A stretch of 64,000 nucleotides of DNA from Cyanoderma ruficeps (taxonomy: Eukaryota; Chordata; Aves; Passeriformes; Timaliidae), in assembly GCA_008694505.1 (NCBI GenBank), contig VZDJ01000063.1, positions 1,772,460 through 1,836,459 on the forward strand, given 5' to 3'. The notes under the pieces were generated by a model. It was given only the letters and a program-made list of their open reading frames with translations, made no database searches and was not told the DNA's origin. Shown piece after piece: positions 32,401 through 45,405 of the stretch (positions within the stretch are counted from its first letter, which is position 1; each line of letters begins with the position of its first letter). A program made the translations under genes and the position numbers.

Positions 32401-35400
32401 GGAGACTGAGAGGGAGGGGGATTCTCTGTGGATAATCATCACCCCAGTGCACCCTCCCAAGGCTGCATTGCCCCGGGTGCCATCACACCCTGTTCCTATA
32501 AAAACCAGCGAGGTCAGAACTGCCAGTGCTGCTCTTCCATCAGTCGCTGCTGAGATTGATTTTAAAACAATTCTGCTGAGACTGATTTTATAACAATTTT
32601 AAACGCTATTGGCCTATCTGCCTCAGTGTTCAGCTTCATTTTGGTCAGGGGCAGATGGAGAGGAGATTTCAATTTTGGTTTTGTCCTTTTGGGCAAGGAG
32701 CTTTGCAGCACATCCACACGATCTCCGTGCCCACGTCTGGAAATTGCTCAGCTCCTTGGCCTTTACAGCACAGAGTTACCCGGGGCAAGAGGGAAAGGAG
32801 AATTTGCATGGTCACAGGAGCTTGCAGGAGCCAAAGGCTCTAAACTCCAACGTGAATAAAGTGGAAAAAAGGCACTGAGGGTCTGATTTTGACAGGAAAG
32901 GCTCCAAATCACAGCACAGACCCTTTGGAGGGTGATGACCCCACTCCTAATGGGGCAGAATCACAAGGCCTGAATCTTTTGGCCTGGGGGATGAAATCCT
33001 TCTGCTCTGGAAGATGAAATCCTTCCCTCCTGAAGAACTCCCTTCCTGATCTCCCTGTTTCTCAGGAAGGCAGAAGCAATAAGTTCATTCCATGTCCTCT
33101 CCTCTCCCACAGCTTCGGGATCGTCATCTGGGAGGTTCTCATGCAGAAGAAACCTTACGCAGGTAAACGCCAACCCTGCACCTGTGGGATGGCCATTCCA
33201 GCCCTTTTCCCAGGGCAAACCCCCCGGGTGTGCTGCTTTTCCCCAGGGGCCAACATGATGGCCATCATCGTCAAGGTGGCGGCGGGGAAGCGGCCGGGGC
33301 TGGAGCTGGTCAGGGACGACTGGCCCGGGGAGTGCCACCAGATGCTGGACCTGATGAAGAGGTGCTGGGACCAGGACCCCAAGCGAAGGCCGAGCTTTGC
33401 AGGTGGGACTGGGGTGTGGAGTAGCCAAGGGACAACCCCATGAGGTGACAATAAATTTGTACCCAGTTCTCCCAGTTGCGTCTCCGAGGTTTGGCAGCTT
33501 GGTGCCCTTTTGCTGTCACACATCCCCTTCGTGCCTTCTCCCTCCCTTCCCACGGGGGTCCTGCCTGGCTCTGGAGCCCGGGGCAGCCTGCCCAGCTGTG
33601 CTGCTGTGCCCTGGCAGATATCCCAGTGGAGACAGACGTGCTGCTGGCGCTGATCCAGAGCCTGGTGCAGGACCCCGAGAACGAGCGGCTGGTGAGGAAG
33701 ATGTCCCACAAACCAGCCCTCTCCAGGAGCCAGCAGGTGAGGAACCCCCCGGGCAGTCAGGAAGTTTCTCTGGGTCTGCTCCTTGCTCTTGCCAGGCTGT
33801 TTCCCCTCCCAAAGGTGCAGCTCAGCATCTGCTGCACGGGTTGAGCTTCTCTAATTCATTTATGGGGATTGCACGCTTGCAAATTGATTAACAAATGCGC
33901 TAAATGATAGATAGTCCGAGAGGAAAACCCTCTTCTGGACCTGCTCAGGTGAAGTGGGTTTATTGTGGTGGCTTCGGTCACTAAAAGAAACTCAAGCAAA
34001 CCCAGGATCACAGGGTTCTGTTCATGGCACAAAGCTGAGGATGTCCCAGTTTGAACTCTTACAGAAATTTAAAATAAAAGCTTTGAATTCCCTTTTTTTT
34101 TGGCTAAGAAAAAAAAACAGGATAGTCACAATGTAATCCCAGCTACTGCAGCAGTTATGGCTAGAAAACAGGGAGAGATAGGAGCTGGGAATTATTGCTA
34201 TTTAGAGGCTTTTTGCCAAGCTTTGCAAGAAACCAGAGACCTGAAGAGGTGGGGGCTTGGGGGGTCCCTAAACAACAAAGGAAGCAATTTTGGGATGCTG
34301 CCCTGCAGTCAGGAAGCAGAATATGTGTGTGTTTGGGAGTAATTGGGCGCAAGGAGGAAAAGCTCATGGATATCCAGAGATCATCTTCAGCCTCCCCCAT
34401 TCCTGCTGTGTCGTGGTTGGCTTAGCTGAGTTTGGGGTGCACAAACAGGATGGATAAAAAAACTCTCAAATGATGGCACAAAACTGCAGAGCAGCAGCGA
34501 AGCACTTTGTGCAAACATTAAAGGATGCAAATGAACACTCTGTCTTACCCTTTTTCTTTCCTCCTTTCTGAAAACAAGGGTGACAAAGAGGAGTTCGCCT
34601 TCCCCCGAGACACCAGGAGTGGGGGTAAGTAGGGGACTGGCTTTAGAATTGAAAATTAAAGAAGGGGAAGCTATAAAAGTTGTCTATTTTATTTAGAAGG
34701 ATGTGGCTCATAAGGTTTTCCATGTGGGTGACATTTTAAGTTAAGAAAAATGAACTATTCAGGAAATACTGTGAGAGAGAGGCCAAATGTCCCCAGTGCA
34801 TGTCTGGCCTTATTTTACATTCCTTATCTCTCAAATGGCTTCATTTCATGTCATCCTATGAAGAGTCACAAGCTCTCCCTCTCTGATGGTAGTGAGTTTG
34901 ATTCTCACATGGGACACAATTAAAATGTTGGGTTTTATCATCTTATCTTCTGTTAGAGGCAGGATTAAAGAATGGGAAATGCAGTTTTCGTGGTTGGACT
35001 CAGTGTTTATTCATTCTTATCTATGGCACAGTCTCACAAGTCGTGAGCTCTGCTAGCAAGGTAGAAAATGGATCTCTCACTAACTCTTTCCATGGTCTTT
35101 AAAGTACTAATTACCCAGTAACGAGATGACACCTGTATTATTTATGCTTTTTACCCAATAACCAAATACCCATGGCCTGCAATGTGGACCCTTTCACACA
35201 ATTACCAAAAAAACACCCAAACCCATGAAGAAGAGGGTGAAAGAAGAAGCCAACACCCCGAACCCTCCCTCTTGCCCCATATATATTACTATACCATATA
35301 TATGATTACATACTAAAACCTTAAATCCTGAGTTTTCCACTTCTACTCAAACTCCACACCCACAGTCCCAGTGCTATCACTCCATTTCGGAAACCTGTTC

Positions 35401-37054
35401 CAAGGCCTCAGGTCAATGCAGTGTTTGCCTGAGGGTCACAGGAAAGCCTGAAACCCTCAGTGCCCAGGGTTCCAATATCCCTCCCTTTGGAGTTTTTCAC
35501 TCTTTTTCTCCCCTTTTTTCCTCTTCAAACTCCACACCCACAGTCCCAGTGCTATCACTCCATTTCAGAAACCTGTTCCATGGCCTCAGGTCAATGCAGT
35601 GTTTGCTTGAGGGTCACAGGAAAGCCTGAAACCCTCAATGCCCAGGGTTCCAACATCTCTCCCTTCTTGGGAGTTTTTCACTCTTTTCTCCCTGTTTTCC
35701 ATCCCTGCCTTTAGGAAAGGACAAGCAGGAGGTTCCTGTCCCTCCTCCTCGCGGGGAGGCCGAGGATCTGGCGCCCGAGGAGGAGCCGGGCCGGCTGCAG
35801 GAGCACGGCCTGACCCTGCTGCACCTGATGGTGCTGCAGGGCAACGTGGGCAAGGTGCGCTTCCTGCTGGGCTGCGGGGCGGGCGCCAACAGCGCGGGGG
35901 GCTGCGGCTGCACCCCTCTGCTGCTGGCCGTGCAGCGCCGCCTGCCCGAGCTCTGCTCCGTCCTCATCCAGCATGGCGCCCGCACCAACGCGGCCGACGA
36001 GGACGGCTGGACCCCGCTGCACTTCGCGGCCCAGCACGGCGACGACAGGACCGTGAGGCTGCTGCTGGACCACCAGGCCCGAGTGGACGCCCAGGAGCGC
36101 GACGGGTGGACCCCGCTGCACCTGGCGGCCCAGAACAACTTCGAGAACGTGGCGCGGGTGCTGCTGTCCCGCCAGGCCGACTCCAACACACAGGAGGTGG
36201 ACGGCAAGACCGCCCTGCACGTGGCTGCCTGCTTCGGGCACGTGGGGCTGGTCAAGCTGCTGGCCAGCCAGGGAGCCGACCTGGAGAGGAAGCAGAAGAA
36301 CCTCAGGACGCCGCTGCACGTGGCCGTGGAGAGGGGCAAGTTCAGGGTGGTGCAGTACCTGCTGAAGAAGGGCATCTCCGTCAACAGCCTGGACCAGAAC
36401 CACTACAGCGCCCTGCACCTGGCCGTGGCCAGGGGCAAGTACCTGATCTGCGAGAAGCTCATCAAATACGGGGCCAACGTGGAGCTGAGGACGGACAAAG
36501 GCTGGACCCCGCTGCACCTGGCCTCCTTCAAGGGCCACATTGAGATCATCCGGCTGCTGACGGGCAGCCGCGCCCGGCTGGACACCAAGGGCGGCATGGA
36601 CTGGACGCCGCTGCACCTGGCCACGCGCTACGGGGACGAGGCGGTGGTCAGCGAGCTGCTGCGCTGCGGGGCCGACCCCAACACGGCCGAGAGGGCCCGC
36701 TGGGCCCCCCTGCACTTCGCCGTGCTCAGGGGCTCCTTCCTCAGCGTCATCAACCTCCTGGAGTGCCGGGCCGACGTCAACGCTGGCAACAAGGTGGGCT
36801 GGACCCCGCTGCACCTGGCCGTGCTCAAGGGGAACATGGCCATCGTCAAGACCCTGCTGAAGGCCGGGGCTCGGCTGGACGTGGAGGACAGCTCTGGGTG
36901 CACGGCCCTGCAGCTGGCGGTGAGGCACCAGCGGGAGAACATCATCACCCTGCTCCAGGGACAGGAGTCCCCGGGGATCAAAGCTGGGAACAGGACTCTG
37001 AACGATGCCAAGGCTCCCAGGCCCAGGATTATCCCGGGAAGGACAGATCTGTAA
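29485..37054 (+). CDS. ANKK1: ANKK1, ankyrin repeat and kinase domain protein 1 (8 exons)
   Basis: A RIPK-family (RIPK4-like) Ser/Thr kinase with C-terminal ankyrin repeats, cytoplasmic; its substrates are poorly known. Exons 29485-29672, 31479-31773, 32134-32285, 33113-33162, 33247-33402, 33618-33736, 34579-34624 and 35715-37054 join in phase (2346 nt, 781 residues; human is 765). Visible kinase motifs: glycine loop ASGGFGHV (29-36), lysine K50 in YAVKC, catalytic loop HLDLKPGN (144-151, Asp146), DFG (164-166) and IPPEMF. Ankyrin repeats fill exon 8. The glycine loop has Gly where human, as I recall it, has Ser (GGFSQV), so the bird loop is closer to the consensus. The start MSAERGRPLGSLTVF aligns with the human N-terminus. 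It converges with DRD2, about 13 kb away. Confidence 0.95.
30905..31140 (-). mobile_element. CR1 LINE, antisense, ANKK1 intron 1
   Basis: GAGGAGCCTTAAAGCTCATT, CCAGGGCGCCTTTCACC, then GACACTTCCAGGGATGGAGC and CCTCACCCTCTCAGGG: antisense 3' end of an avian CR1, truncated. Confidence 0.85.
34980..35655 (-). mobile_element. Solo LTR (passerine ERV type), antisense, ANKK1 intron 7
   Basis: On the minus strand it begins TGTTGGAACCCTGGGCATTG and ends with an AATAAA (about 35012) and a terminal CA near 34980. This is the structure of a retroviral LTR and resembles the LTR5-like family of songbirds. No internal viral genes are present. A 178-bp tandem duplication (35345-35520 and 35523-35700) repeats the LTR start together with flanking host DNA. 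The ANKK1 exon 8 acceptor lies about 60 bp beyond its end. Confidence 0.75.
35715..37054 (+). CDS. ANKK1: ANKK1 exon 8: ankyrin-repeat domain
   Basis: One exon codes residues 337-781, with about twelve ankyrin repeats (recurrent GWTPLHLAA and LLxxGAxxN signatures). The 33-residue period is clean from about residue 365 to 750. The repeat position equivalent to human Glu713 (in VLVEAGAQL) reads LLKAGARL here, a Lys at residue 718. The tail after the last repeat is short and unstructured. The GC content is far higher than in the introns. Confidence 0.95.
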
Positions 37055-37500
37055 ATCCCTCGGCTCAGAAATTCACGGCTTGAGCTTTCCCACATCGGAT
37101 GTGATGCCTTAAAGCACCTCGTCCTCTCACCTGCTGATTATAGGAAAATATTTCCCCTTTTCAAATGGAAGTTTTTACACCGAGAGAGTAAAAGGAAATG
37201 AAGTTATTTGATGACAAGTTCTTTTCCAAGCTCGTTTTGGCTTGGTGATACTTCAGGCTGTGCTTTCCTCCTGAATCCTTCCTGAGCAGGGATTTTTGCA
37301 GCCCCTGTTCACGCAGGCAGTGCTGAAGCTGTGCACAGCACACACACGGCTTTTATTGCTTTTATTCCATGTTTTCCTACAGAGAAAATTGGTGTAAAAT
37401 GGCCCTGGCACAGGTGGGAATTGAATCGTGAGATTCTCACCTGCTGCTGGCACAGCAACGTGTCAGATTTCCTGACATCTCCTTTCTGCAACGAGAATCA

Positions 37501-37506
37501 AATAAA
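37501..37506 (+). terminator. ANKK1: Likely ANKK1 poly(A) signal
   Basis: First AATAAA after the ANKK1 stop (37052-37054), giving a 3' UTR of about 450-470 nt. Confidence 0.5.
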
Positions 37507-37599
37507 ACAAGGCAGGAAGGAATAATCACTGGCAGAGAATATTGAAATGGATGCAGCACAGGCAACAGAAATTCCAGAATAATCACACATGAGATCCGG

Positions 37600-37850
37600 G
37601 CTGCTTGCAGGTCAAGGTGCGAGTCGTGTCCCTGGGGAGGGAAATAATTCCTGTTTTTCCTTCAGGAAGATGTTCCAGAGCTTGATCACCCCTGTGAAAA
37701 ACATCATCTTGGTGGATTTGATTCCCTTGTGACAGCAGTGGTGTGCGGCTCTGACAGCCCTGCTGTGACTCCTGAGCATCCCCAAACGTGCCTGGTGGGA
37801 GGATGACTTGTCATGGCCCCGAGCGGGGAAGAGGCTGAAATAGAAACAAA
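37600..37850 (-). mobile_element. Old CR1-like fragment, antisense
   Basis: GATGTTCCAGAGCTTGATCA followed by CCCCTGTGAAAAAC recalls the antisense CR1 3' region, but it is heavily diverged. Confidence 0.4.
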
Positions 37851-39124
37851 CAACCCCGGCTCTGCAGGGGAGCTGTTATTGCCTGATAACGTGAGATTAA
37901 ATGGGTTAAAAAGAGGGGTTAAAAAGCCGAGCCTCTACTGATTTCATTTTCATTTTCAATTAACTTAAACGTGTTGATGTGTATTGTATTCAAACCCGGC
38001 TTTTCACTATGCTTTGGCACCAAAGCCTTCAGATATCATTTAAAATAAATTGTAATGAAATGATTCATTTTTAACATTTGCCATTGGTGAAGTGGGGAGC
38101 CGGGCAGGTTATGAAATGAAATGCTGGTGACATTTTGGGTTGCAGGGAGCGTAAAAAATGGACTTTTTTACTGCAACCACCAAAAGAAAAAGCTTGGCAC
38201 TTCCCTGATTTATCTGCTCTTGATATTCCTTAATTTTGTCCAAGGAGGAAAGGCCTGGCTGGAAGGAATTCTTGGGCTGCTCAGACCTTCCTGTGCAGCG
38301 CCTTCCCTCAGCTTCAGCTCTATTGATTCAGCAAATGACTCCCCTGCTCGGTGTCATTTGAAATATTTACCCAGAAAAAAAAGAAATCCAATTGCCACAT
38401 AATTCAGCAGCTCCTTTCTGTCCCCGCTCCAGCAGAAAAACAAAACTCAGCTCGTATGTCATGGAATGTTCTCTACGAGAGCTTAATTAAATTTATAATG
38501 AAAATAACAGGGGATTAAGAAGACACGAGGGAAATACATTGCTCTTGCAGAGCATTCCAGAGGTGATAGAAGCAATTTGCAGAGAAAATTACCTGTTTGC
38601 TGCTCAGTTTCTATAGAAATTAAATGAGTCTTTACAAACTCTGGAAAAGTGCATTCCAGCCTCCGCTTTGTGACTGTGCAACTTGCAGCTTATTTCTAAA
38701 ATTATTCGTAGATCTCCATCCCCCCCCCCTTTTCTTTTTTCCCCTTTCTCGACTCCGTTTCAGTCTTTTGTCCCTGCTGATAAATCTGCTGCTGATTATC
38801 TCATGCTCTTACCCAAGTGCTGCCGAAGTTCACGGCCAAGGCAGCTCCTGGCAGGGCATGGCAGCAGCAGCAGGGCAGAAACCTCATCAACAGCTCCTTT
38901 AGATTCAACAAGATCCAAATCGTTGAGCTTTACGCCTCAAAAATCGCGTTTTTAAGGTGCCCGGAGCTGCCAGGGTGAGCAGGGTGATGCTGCTGATTTT
39001 GGCAGGGAATTCTGTGGAATGACTCTGGAGCGCTGCCCTGAACATCCCGGTCCTGTGGCAGCTCCAGACATGCTGAACCACGGGGAGATTTTCAAACCCA
39101 GTGCTCTTCAAAACCCCCAGAGAA

Positions 39125-39745
39125 TCCCAGGTTGTGCCCTTGGTTAGGATGGAAAACCGGAGGGGAGAAATTTAAGGTCCTTTAAAGCTGCTCCTGTTCC
39201 AGCCCTGATCCTGCTGGAGTCACCCCGAGCTCTGTAAATCCCGGGATGGTTTGGGTTGTTCCCTTGGTTGAGGTGAAAACCAGAGGGAGGGAAAATTTAA
39301 GGTCCCTTAAAGGTGCTCCTGTTCCTGCCCTGATCCTGCTGGAGTCCCCCCGAGCTCTGTAAATCCCGGGATGATTTGGGTTGTTCCCTTGGTTAGGATG
39401 GAAACCAGAGGGGGGAAATTTGAGGTCCTTTAAAGCTGCTCCTGTTCCAGCCCTGATCCCGCTGGAGTCACCCTGAGCTCTGTAAATCCCGGGATGGTTT
39501 GGGTTGTTCCCTTGGTTAGGATGGAAACCAGAGGGAGGAAATTTGAGGTCCTTTAAAGCTGATCCTGTTCCAGCCCTGATCCTGCTGGAGTCACCCTGAG
39601 CTCTGTAAATCCTGGGATGGTTTGGGTTGTTCCCTTGGTTAGGATGGAAAACTGGAGGGGAGAAATTTAATGTCCTTTAAAGCTGCTCCTGTTTCTGCCC
39701 TGATCCTGCTGGAGTCACCCCGAGCTCTGTAAATCCCGGGATGTG
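39125..39745. repeat. About 122-bp tandem repeat, five copies
   Basis: Five copies of a block containing CTGATCCTGCTGGAGTCACC, GAGCTCTGTAAATCCCGGG and GGTTTGGGTTGTTCCCTTGG. The copies are over 90% alike by eye. It lies in the ANKK1-DRD2 intergenic region. Confidence 0.85.
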
Positions 39746-42700
39746 GTTTGTGCTGCTGCATTCCCTCTCCATCATTCCTACCCAGCACACCCGTGGGGAA
39801 ATGGATGTGACTTTCAGGCCCCCGTGTTCTCCACAACCAGCGCACCAAGAAACTCAGGGAAAATAAATCAACAGGAGCAGGGGATGGTTTCACCAGGGGT
39901 GAAACCTGGGGCTGCCACTGATTTCCTGAGTGCTCTCTCCGTGCTGGATGTGACTGTGACATAAATTCTCTGATGTGAAATTCCTTTGAAGGGGAGCTGC
40001 TTGTTGTGATCAAAACGTGGACGTTCCAGTGAGAAGTGTGGCTCTTCTGCGAGGGAATGTTCACAGGAAAATGTTTGGAAATGCAGTCGGTTAAATCCAC
40101 GTTTTGCATTGCTCCTGCTTCCCCAGCGACTGTGATTTGTTTGTTTGGCAGTGCTGCAATTATGCAGATACAGGATTAAATTAAAATTAAAATAACTCTG
40201 CGTTTTGGAGGAAAAGAGATCTGAATAAATACAGCTGGGGGGGGAACGACCCTTATTTTTAGCAGAAATGCTTGTTTTTTTCCATAGCCCCTTAGGTGTG
40301 GAAAATCAAGATGTTTCTGACAGCAGTGATGTGAATGTAGGAGGCAGTGATTTTAATGTAAGAGGGAATAGTGAATTCTCTGTGTTTCTTTTTCTTGCAA
40401 GGAGGTGGTTGTAGGCTCTGTGCTGTGGCAGACGTCAGTGTGAGACGTGCCTGGCTCCTGCTCAGCCCCTCAGCCTGGCAGAATTCACCCTGATCCCTTC
40501 TCGGGCTATCCAGGGGGGCTTTGTCCCCTCCCTTTGCACTAAAAAACCACGTTTATCACCTCAAAAAAAAAAAAAAAATCTCCCCACCCATTCCATCAGT
40601 GCAGGTGTGAGCTCCACTTCCATCAGAATAATGGGAAAAGGGGCCCGACTGGGAATCAAGGAGCACTCGCTGTTTCCTCCTGGCAGGATTCTCATCCCCA
40701 GCAAGTTCCACATCTCCTGATCAGCTGCTGCTCTCCTCTCCTCTGGCTCAGAGCCCAGCAGGGAACCCTTCTCTCGTGCAATTTGCTGCTGGCCTCCTTC
40801 TCTTATTTGGGGAAGAAAAAAAACAAACCACAAACCCAAGTCCAAAAATGATTGTTTTTAAAGCCTGAGGTTCTCGGCAGTTCAGCTCCGTGGGGACAGT
40901 TTGGGGAGGAGATCTCACAGCTCAGGCTCTTGTTTTGGCAATTCAGAGCTCCTCACATCCTCTGTGGCCTCGGGGAAAAAATCTTTTGTACCCAAACAAC
41001 GGCCAGGAAAAGATTTATATCCCTCCTGCAAGAACAATGGGGCATCGCAGAGGTTCAGAGCCATAAATCTGCTGCTCAGCCTGGGTTTGGGGGGGTCATG
41101 GAATCGTGGAATCTGTGAGCCTAAAAAGCTCTTTTTGTGGCAAGGATTGGTGCTACCCCCGGCAGTGTGCTGGGAGGAACAGAAAACCATCCCTGGAACA
41201 TCCCTGCTCTGAATTTCCCTTAAAAAAAAAAAACCCACCAGGTACAGAGATCACTAGAGAAAAGCCAGAGAACACGGCTGAACTCCCCATCCTGCAGGGA
41301 AATTCTTCTGGATAAAAATAAATAAATAACCCCCAGCAGCCTTGCTGGTTAGAAAATATCCCATTAAAGACTCCAAGTCCATCTGGAGCGATTACAGAGA
41401 GGAGCATCAGGCCGGGGTCAGCAATCAGGAGGTGCAGTAATTAGCTGCAATGAGGGCTAAAATGAGCCTTTGTTTGCTGCTGTGCTACAAGGCCATCACT
41501 TCAGAAATAAAAGGGAAACATTACAGACACTGAGAAAATTCGGCTTTGACAGAATTGAGGTCTGAGGCATTTCTGGCCTCGTTCCATGGCACTTTCACTG
41601 CTCCTCAGCAAGGCAGAGCGGCGTTCTTATCACCAGCCAGATTTTATTGCTGTTCTTTGGGCAAACCCTTAATATCTGCTCCAAGCAGAAAATAAAAAAT
41701 AAAAAAAAAAAATCCTTACGAGGCATTCAGGGAATTAATTTTCTCGCCTTGGAAAAGACTGCAGCCTGCCAGAAAGGTTCTGCTGAGGCTGCCCTTGCCT
41801 TTATTTTGTTTAAAGCTTTGTTTTGTAAGGCCCAGCAGGGTTTCTCCCGGGAGAGCTGAGCCGGGCTCCTCACCGCTCCTTTTGGCTGAGTTCTGCTCCA
41901 GGGAATGCTGGAAAATGCCACAGGACACCAGCCCGCTCAGACATTAAAAAGTGACAGGGAGAAAGAGACAAAACCAGGGAAAAGGTGGAATTTTCCTGGA
42001 ATCTGGTGGGCTTGGGGAAAATGCCGCTTTCGAGGTCATTTTGGGGGGTCTGGGAGCAGCTCATGGGGCTTCCTGCTGCATCTCCTTGGCCCCACAGAAT
42101 CCCTGATGTTGGGAAAGGTCTCCAAGATGGTATTTTCCGTCCTTTTTTACCTCCCAGTGAGGACAGCAGGGAAGGCCTGGGGCCCAGCCCTGGAATTCAC
42201 CTGGAAAATCAGGGCCGGGGCCTGGCCTTGCCGTGTTTGTAGGCCGAGGGGGGGAAATTTCAATTTGTGCCTAAAACATAAGCATGGCTTCGGGAATTTT
42301 CGAGGCTTAGACAGCTGGAGGATGAGTCTTGCTGCAAAAAACAGCTTTTTGCCGATGAGTTGAAGCTGTCAGGGAGCTGGTGCTCCTCCCTGAACACACT
42401 GCTGCCTTCCCTGCAGCACAGGGATGTGTGGGATTCACCCACAGGGAGACAGAGCCTTTCCCCCAAGGCTTTGGGGTTTCAATGCCTGTTCCCAGCTCTG
42501 CCAGCTCGGCTGGGTGAAGAAGAGCATCCCAGTCAGTCGACTCATGGAATGATTCCTTTTGTTTTATTTTTTTTTTTCCAATTAAGAAGGAGGTAGAATT
42601 CACTGTGATTTTTCCCTGCTCTCTCTGAATCACGTTCCAGCATCTACTATTTCACAGGCTGTAATCTTCCCCAGTGATTCTGGCCTCGGCTTTGAAGTGA

Positions 42701-43706
42701 TTTAGGGCTTGTTTATCACAAAGGCAATCAGACTTGTTCCTTCCCAGCCACCCTGGAACTGCCAGGGAGCCGAATATTCCCTTTGCTTGGGGGGGGTCAG
42801 ACACAAAGGCAGAGCTAAACAGGTTACCAGGCACTACCTGAGCCCCAGCACATCCCTGCCTGCATCCTCTGCCCTCCCTGCAAGCTCCAGGTGGCCGTTT
42901 CAATATGAACATGATGAAGGAATGTGACCCAGAGCATCTGCCACCAACGGGGAACATGCACCAACTCAATTCCTGCAGCCAGCCAGGATAATTCAGCGAT
43001 AAATCCTCATCCCCGAGGTTAATTCGGTGTGATTTTGGCACTCAGGCTGCAGGAGCTCAGCCCCTGCCCCTGCAGTGGCACTTGGAGTCCCAGCTGGGTG
43101 CTCAGGGACACCCAGCACCAACATTTCCTCCGTTTTTGCTCCTCCCTGTAACAGCCACGACAAAATATCTCCAGCACCAGGTTGTAGCACAGGAAAACCC
43201 TCCTTGTTTCTTTACCTTTGCTCCCTCCTTCCCAGCCAGGCACCAAACATGTAATGATAATAATAATGCAAATAGCAGCAGGGGCAAAGACAAGATGGGG
43301 GAATGTTGTTTTGGGCAAAAGGCACTCCACAGCACAATTAAAAACAGGGGTTTTTTGGAGCTGTCCAGTTTTTCTGCTATAATTCTGTCTAACAGCTTCA
43401 GTTAGGCACAACATATCCCATATCCTTACAGCACAAGGGTAGAAACCTTTACACCAGGCAACAATTTGTCTCTGCTCTCAGCCTCCCCTCAGTGGGGTCG
43501 GGTTCATCATCCCCAGCTCAGATCTGGGTCAAACCTCAGTCTGTGCATCATCACCTCAGCGATTCCCCGGCAGGGAACACAGCCCACGGCCCAGAGGGAG
43601 GCAGAGGCAGGAGTTCAGCTCTTTATTAAAGTCGTGGAATTGTCACAGCTTCGTGCTGTGAGATCGTCTCATGCCGGGGATTGATCCAGGTGGGCTCACC
43701 CCACTC

Positions 43707-43815
43707 CTCAGAGCCCATCACCCCCATTCCTGCCACCCCAGAGCCCATCACCCCCATTCCTGTCACCCCAGAGCCCATCATATCTCATTCCTGCCACCCC
43801 AGAGCACAGCCCCTC
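43707..43815. repeat. About 30-bp tandem repeat, CCCATCACCCCCATTCCTG
   Basis: Three to four units of CCCATCACCCCCATTCCTG followed by CCACCCCAGAG, non-coding. Confidence 0.75.
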
Positions 43816-45189
43816 CATGCCAAATCCCTCTGCAGGACCCACAGCAGCTGCTTGGCCATCTTGCCGGGTTTGTTTGTGTTTTTTTTTTCCCCAGCAAACT
43901 GGAAGAATTGTGCCAGATCAAAGTCACTTTAGTTTCTGACAGGAGCTGTCCCAGGGGGAGGGAGGTGTTCACAGGGAGATGTACATATTTGTTTAGACTG
44001 GCACTGACTGCCCATTTCTTCACACAGACGAGCTCCCAGCTCATAACCTGTCTTGTTCAATCAGATTTGCAGCTCCTGGGTTTCCCTCTGAAGCTTTGTA
44101 CATTTTCCAGCTGGTGATTTGACAGAGCTCTCTGAACTCACACTCAGGAGCTGCTCAGAGATTCTCTGTGTTGCTTTTAGCACTTGGAGACGAGATTACA
44201 TTTCTGCCTGATGTCAGTTTGGGCTTCTCTTGCTTTTTTCACACGGCCTGAATAAAAAAAAAAAATCAGCTTTGTGGCTGCATCATTAAATAAATATTAA
44301 TGACGGGTGTTACTAAACCTTTGATGCAGTGGTGAGGGCCGAGGTTATGACCTTGTTTTCTCCCAGGTGATGTTTGCAGCCCTTTCCACCTGCCCTGCAC
44401 ACAGTTCAGAAGGGTTTGTGGAGCAGCTGGATATGGATAGGAAGCAGAAACAGCCATGAGGACACTTGAATGCTGCCAATTTATTTTTTTCCCCCTGTTT
44501 GCAGCATTAAAACCCCACAATATCAGCCAGGAAGGATCTGGGTAGTGTCTGGCTGCTCTGTGCTGCTGTCCTGAGGTCAGGGCAGGGGCTGCTGTGGTTC
44601 CCTGTCCCTGTTTATTTGGAACAGCGACGTGATCAGCAGGCTGTGGGCAGGAATTGGCCACCCAATTTCTGAATATCCTTCAGAAATTCCCCATGCCAAG
44701 GCTCCCAGGTGAAGGGCTGAGGCAGCTCCAGTCCCCGGGAGCAGCTGGGCTGTGACACTGCCCCAGAGGGGCTCAGGGCTGCTCTGAGCAGGAATTCTCT
44801 GCAGTGGGGTGTGGGGTGATGGAGAGGAGGGGATGAAGGCTGGTGGGGTGGGACAGCAGCCTGTTCCCGCAGGGGCAGCGTTCCAGAGACACCTCTGCCC
44901 CCAAATCCTGCCACAGGCAGGGGCCACAGTCCCTGCCCTGCTGGTGACTCTGTCCCCTCCCAGCCAGGAGCTCTGGGGGCTGATTCACCCCTCTGTTCTG
45001 GGCTCAGGACCGACAGCAGCCGAACCCCGTCCCCTGCAGAGCCCCTTGTCCCCAGCCCCCTGTGCTCCCGTGGCTGCTCCTGCCCCTGCTGTGTGCCCCT
45101 GGCAGGCAGGGGCTCCATTCAAACCAAGGAAAAAATTGATTTTCACAGAGGGCAGGAACAACCCTGTGCTGTGCCCTTCCCTCCCCAGC

Positions 45190-45405
45190 CTGGCAGGGAG
45201 ATCTGGGGGTGCCGTGCCCTGGCAGGGATGATCAGATCTGGGGGTGCTGTGCCTGGCAGGGAGATCTGGGAGTGCTGTGCCCTGGCAGGGATGATCAGAT
45301 CTGGGGCTGCTCTGCCCTGGCAGGGATGATCTGGGGGTGCTGTGCCCTCCAGGATGATCTGGGGGTGCTGTGCCCTGGCAGGATGATCAGGGCTGAGCTG
45401 ATTGC
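45190..45405. repeat. About 33-bp minisatellite, GGGATGATCAGATCTGGGGG
   Basis: Six to seven diverged units of TGCCCTGGCAGGGATGATCA followed by GATCTGGGGGTGCTG, non-coding. Confidence 0.8.

Noticed and set aside
35638..36928. Long open frames opposite and out of frame with ANKK1 exon 8
   Set aside because: GC-rich third positions keep other frames open; the ankyrin frame is unambiguous.
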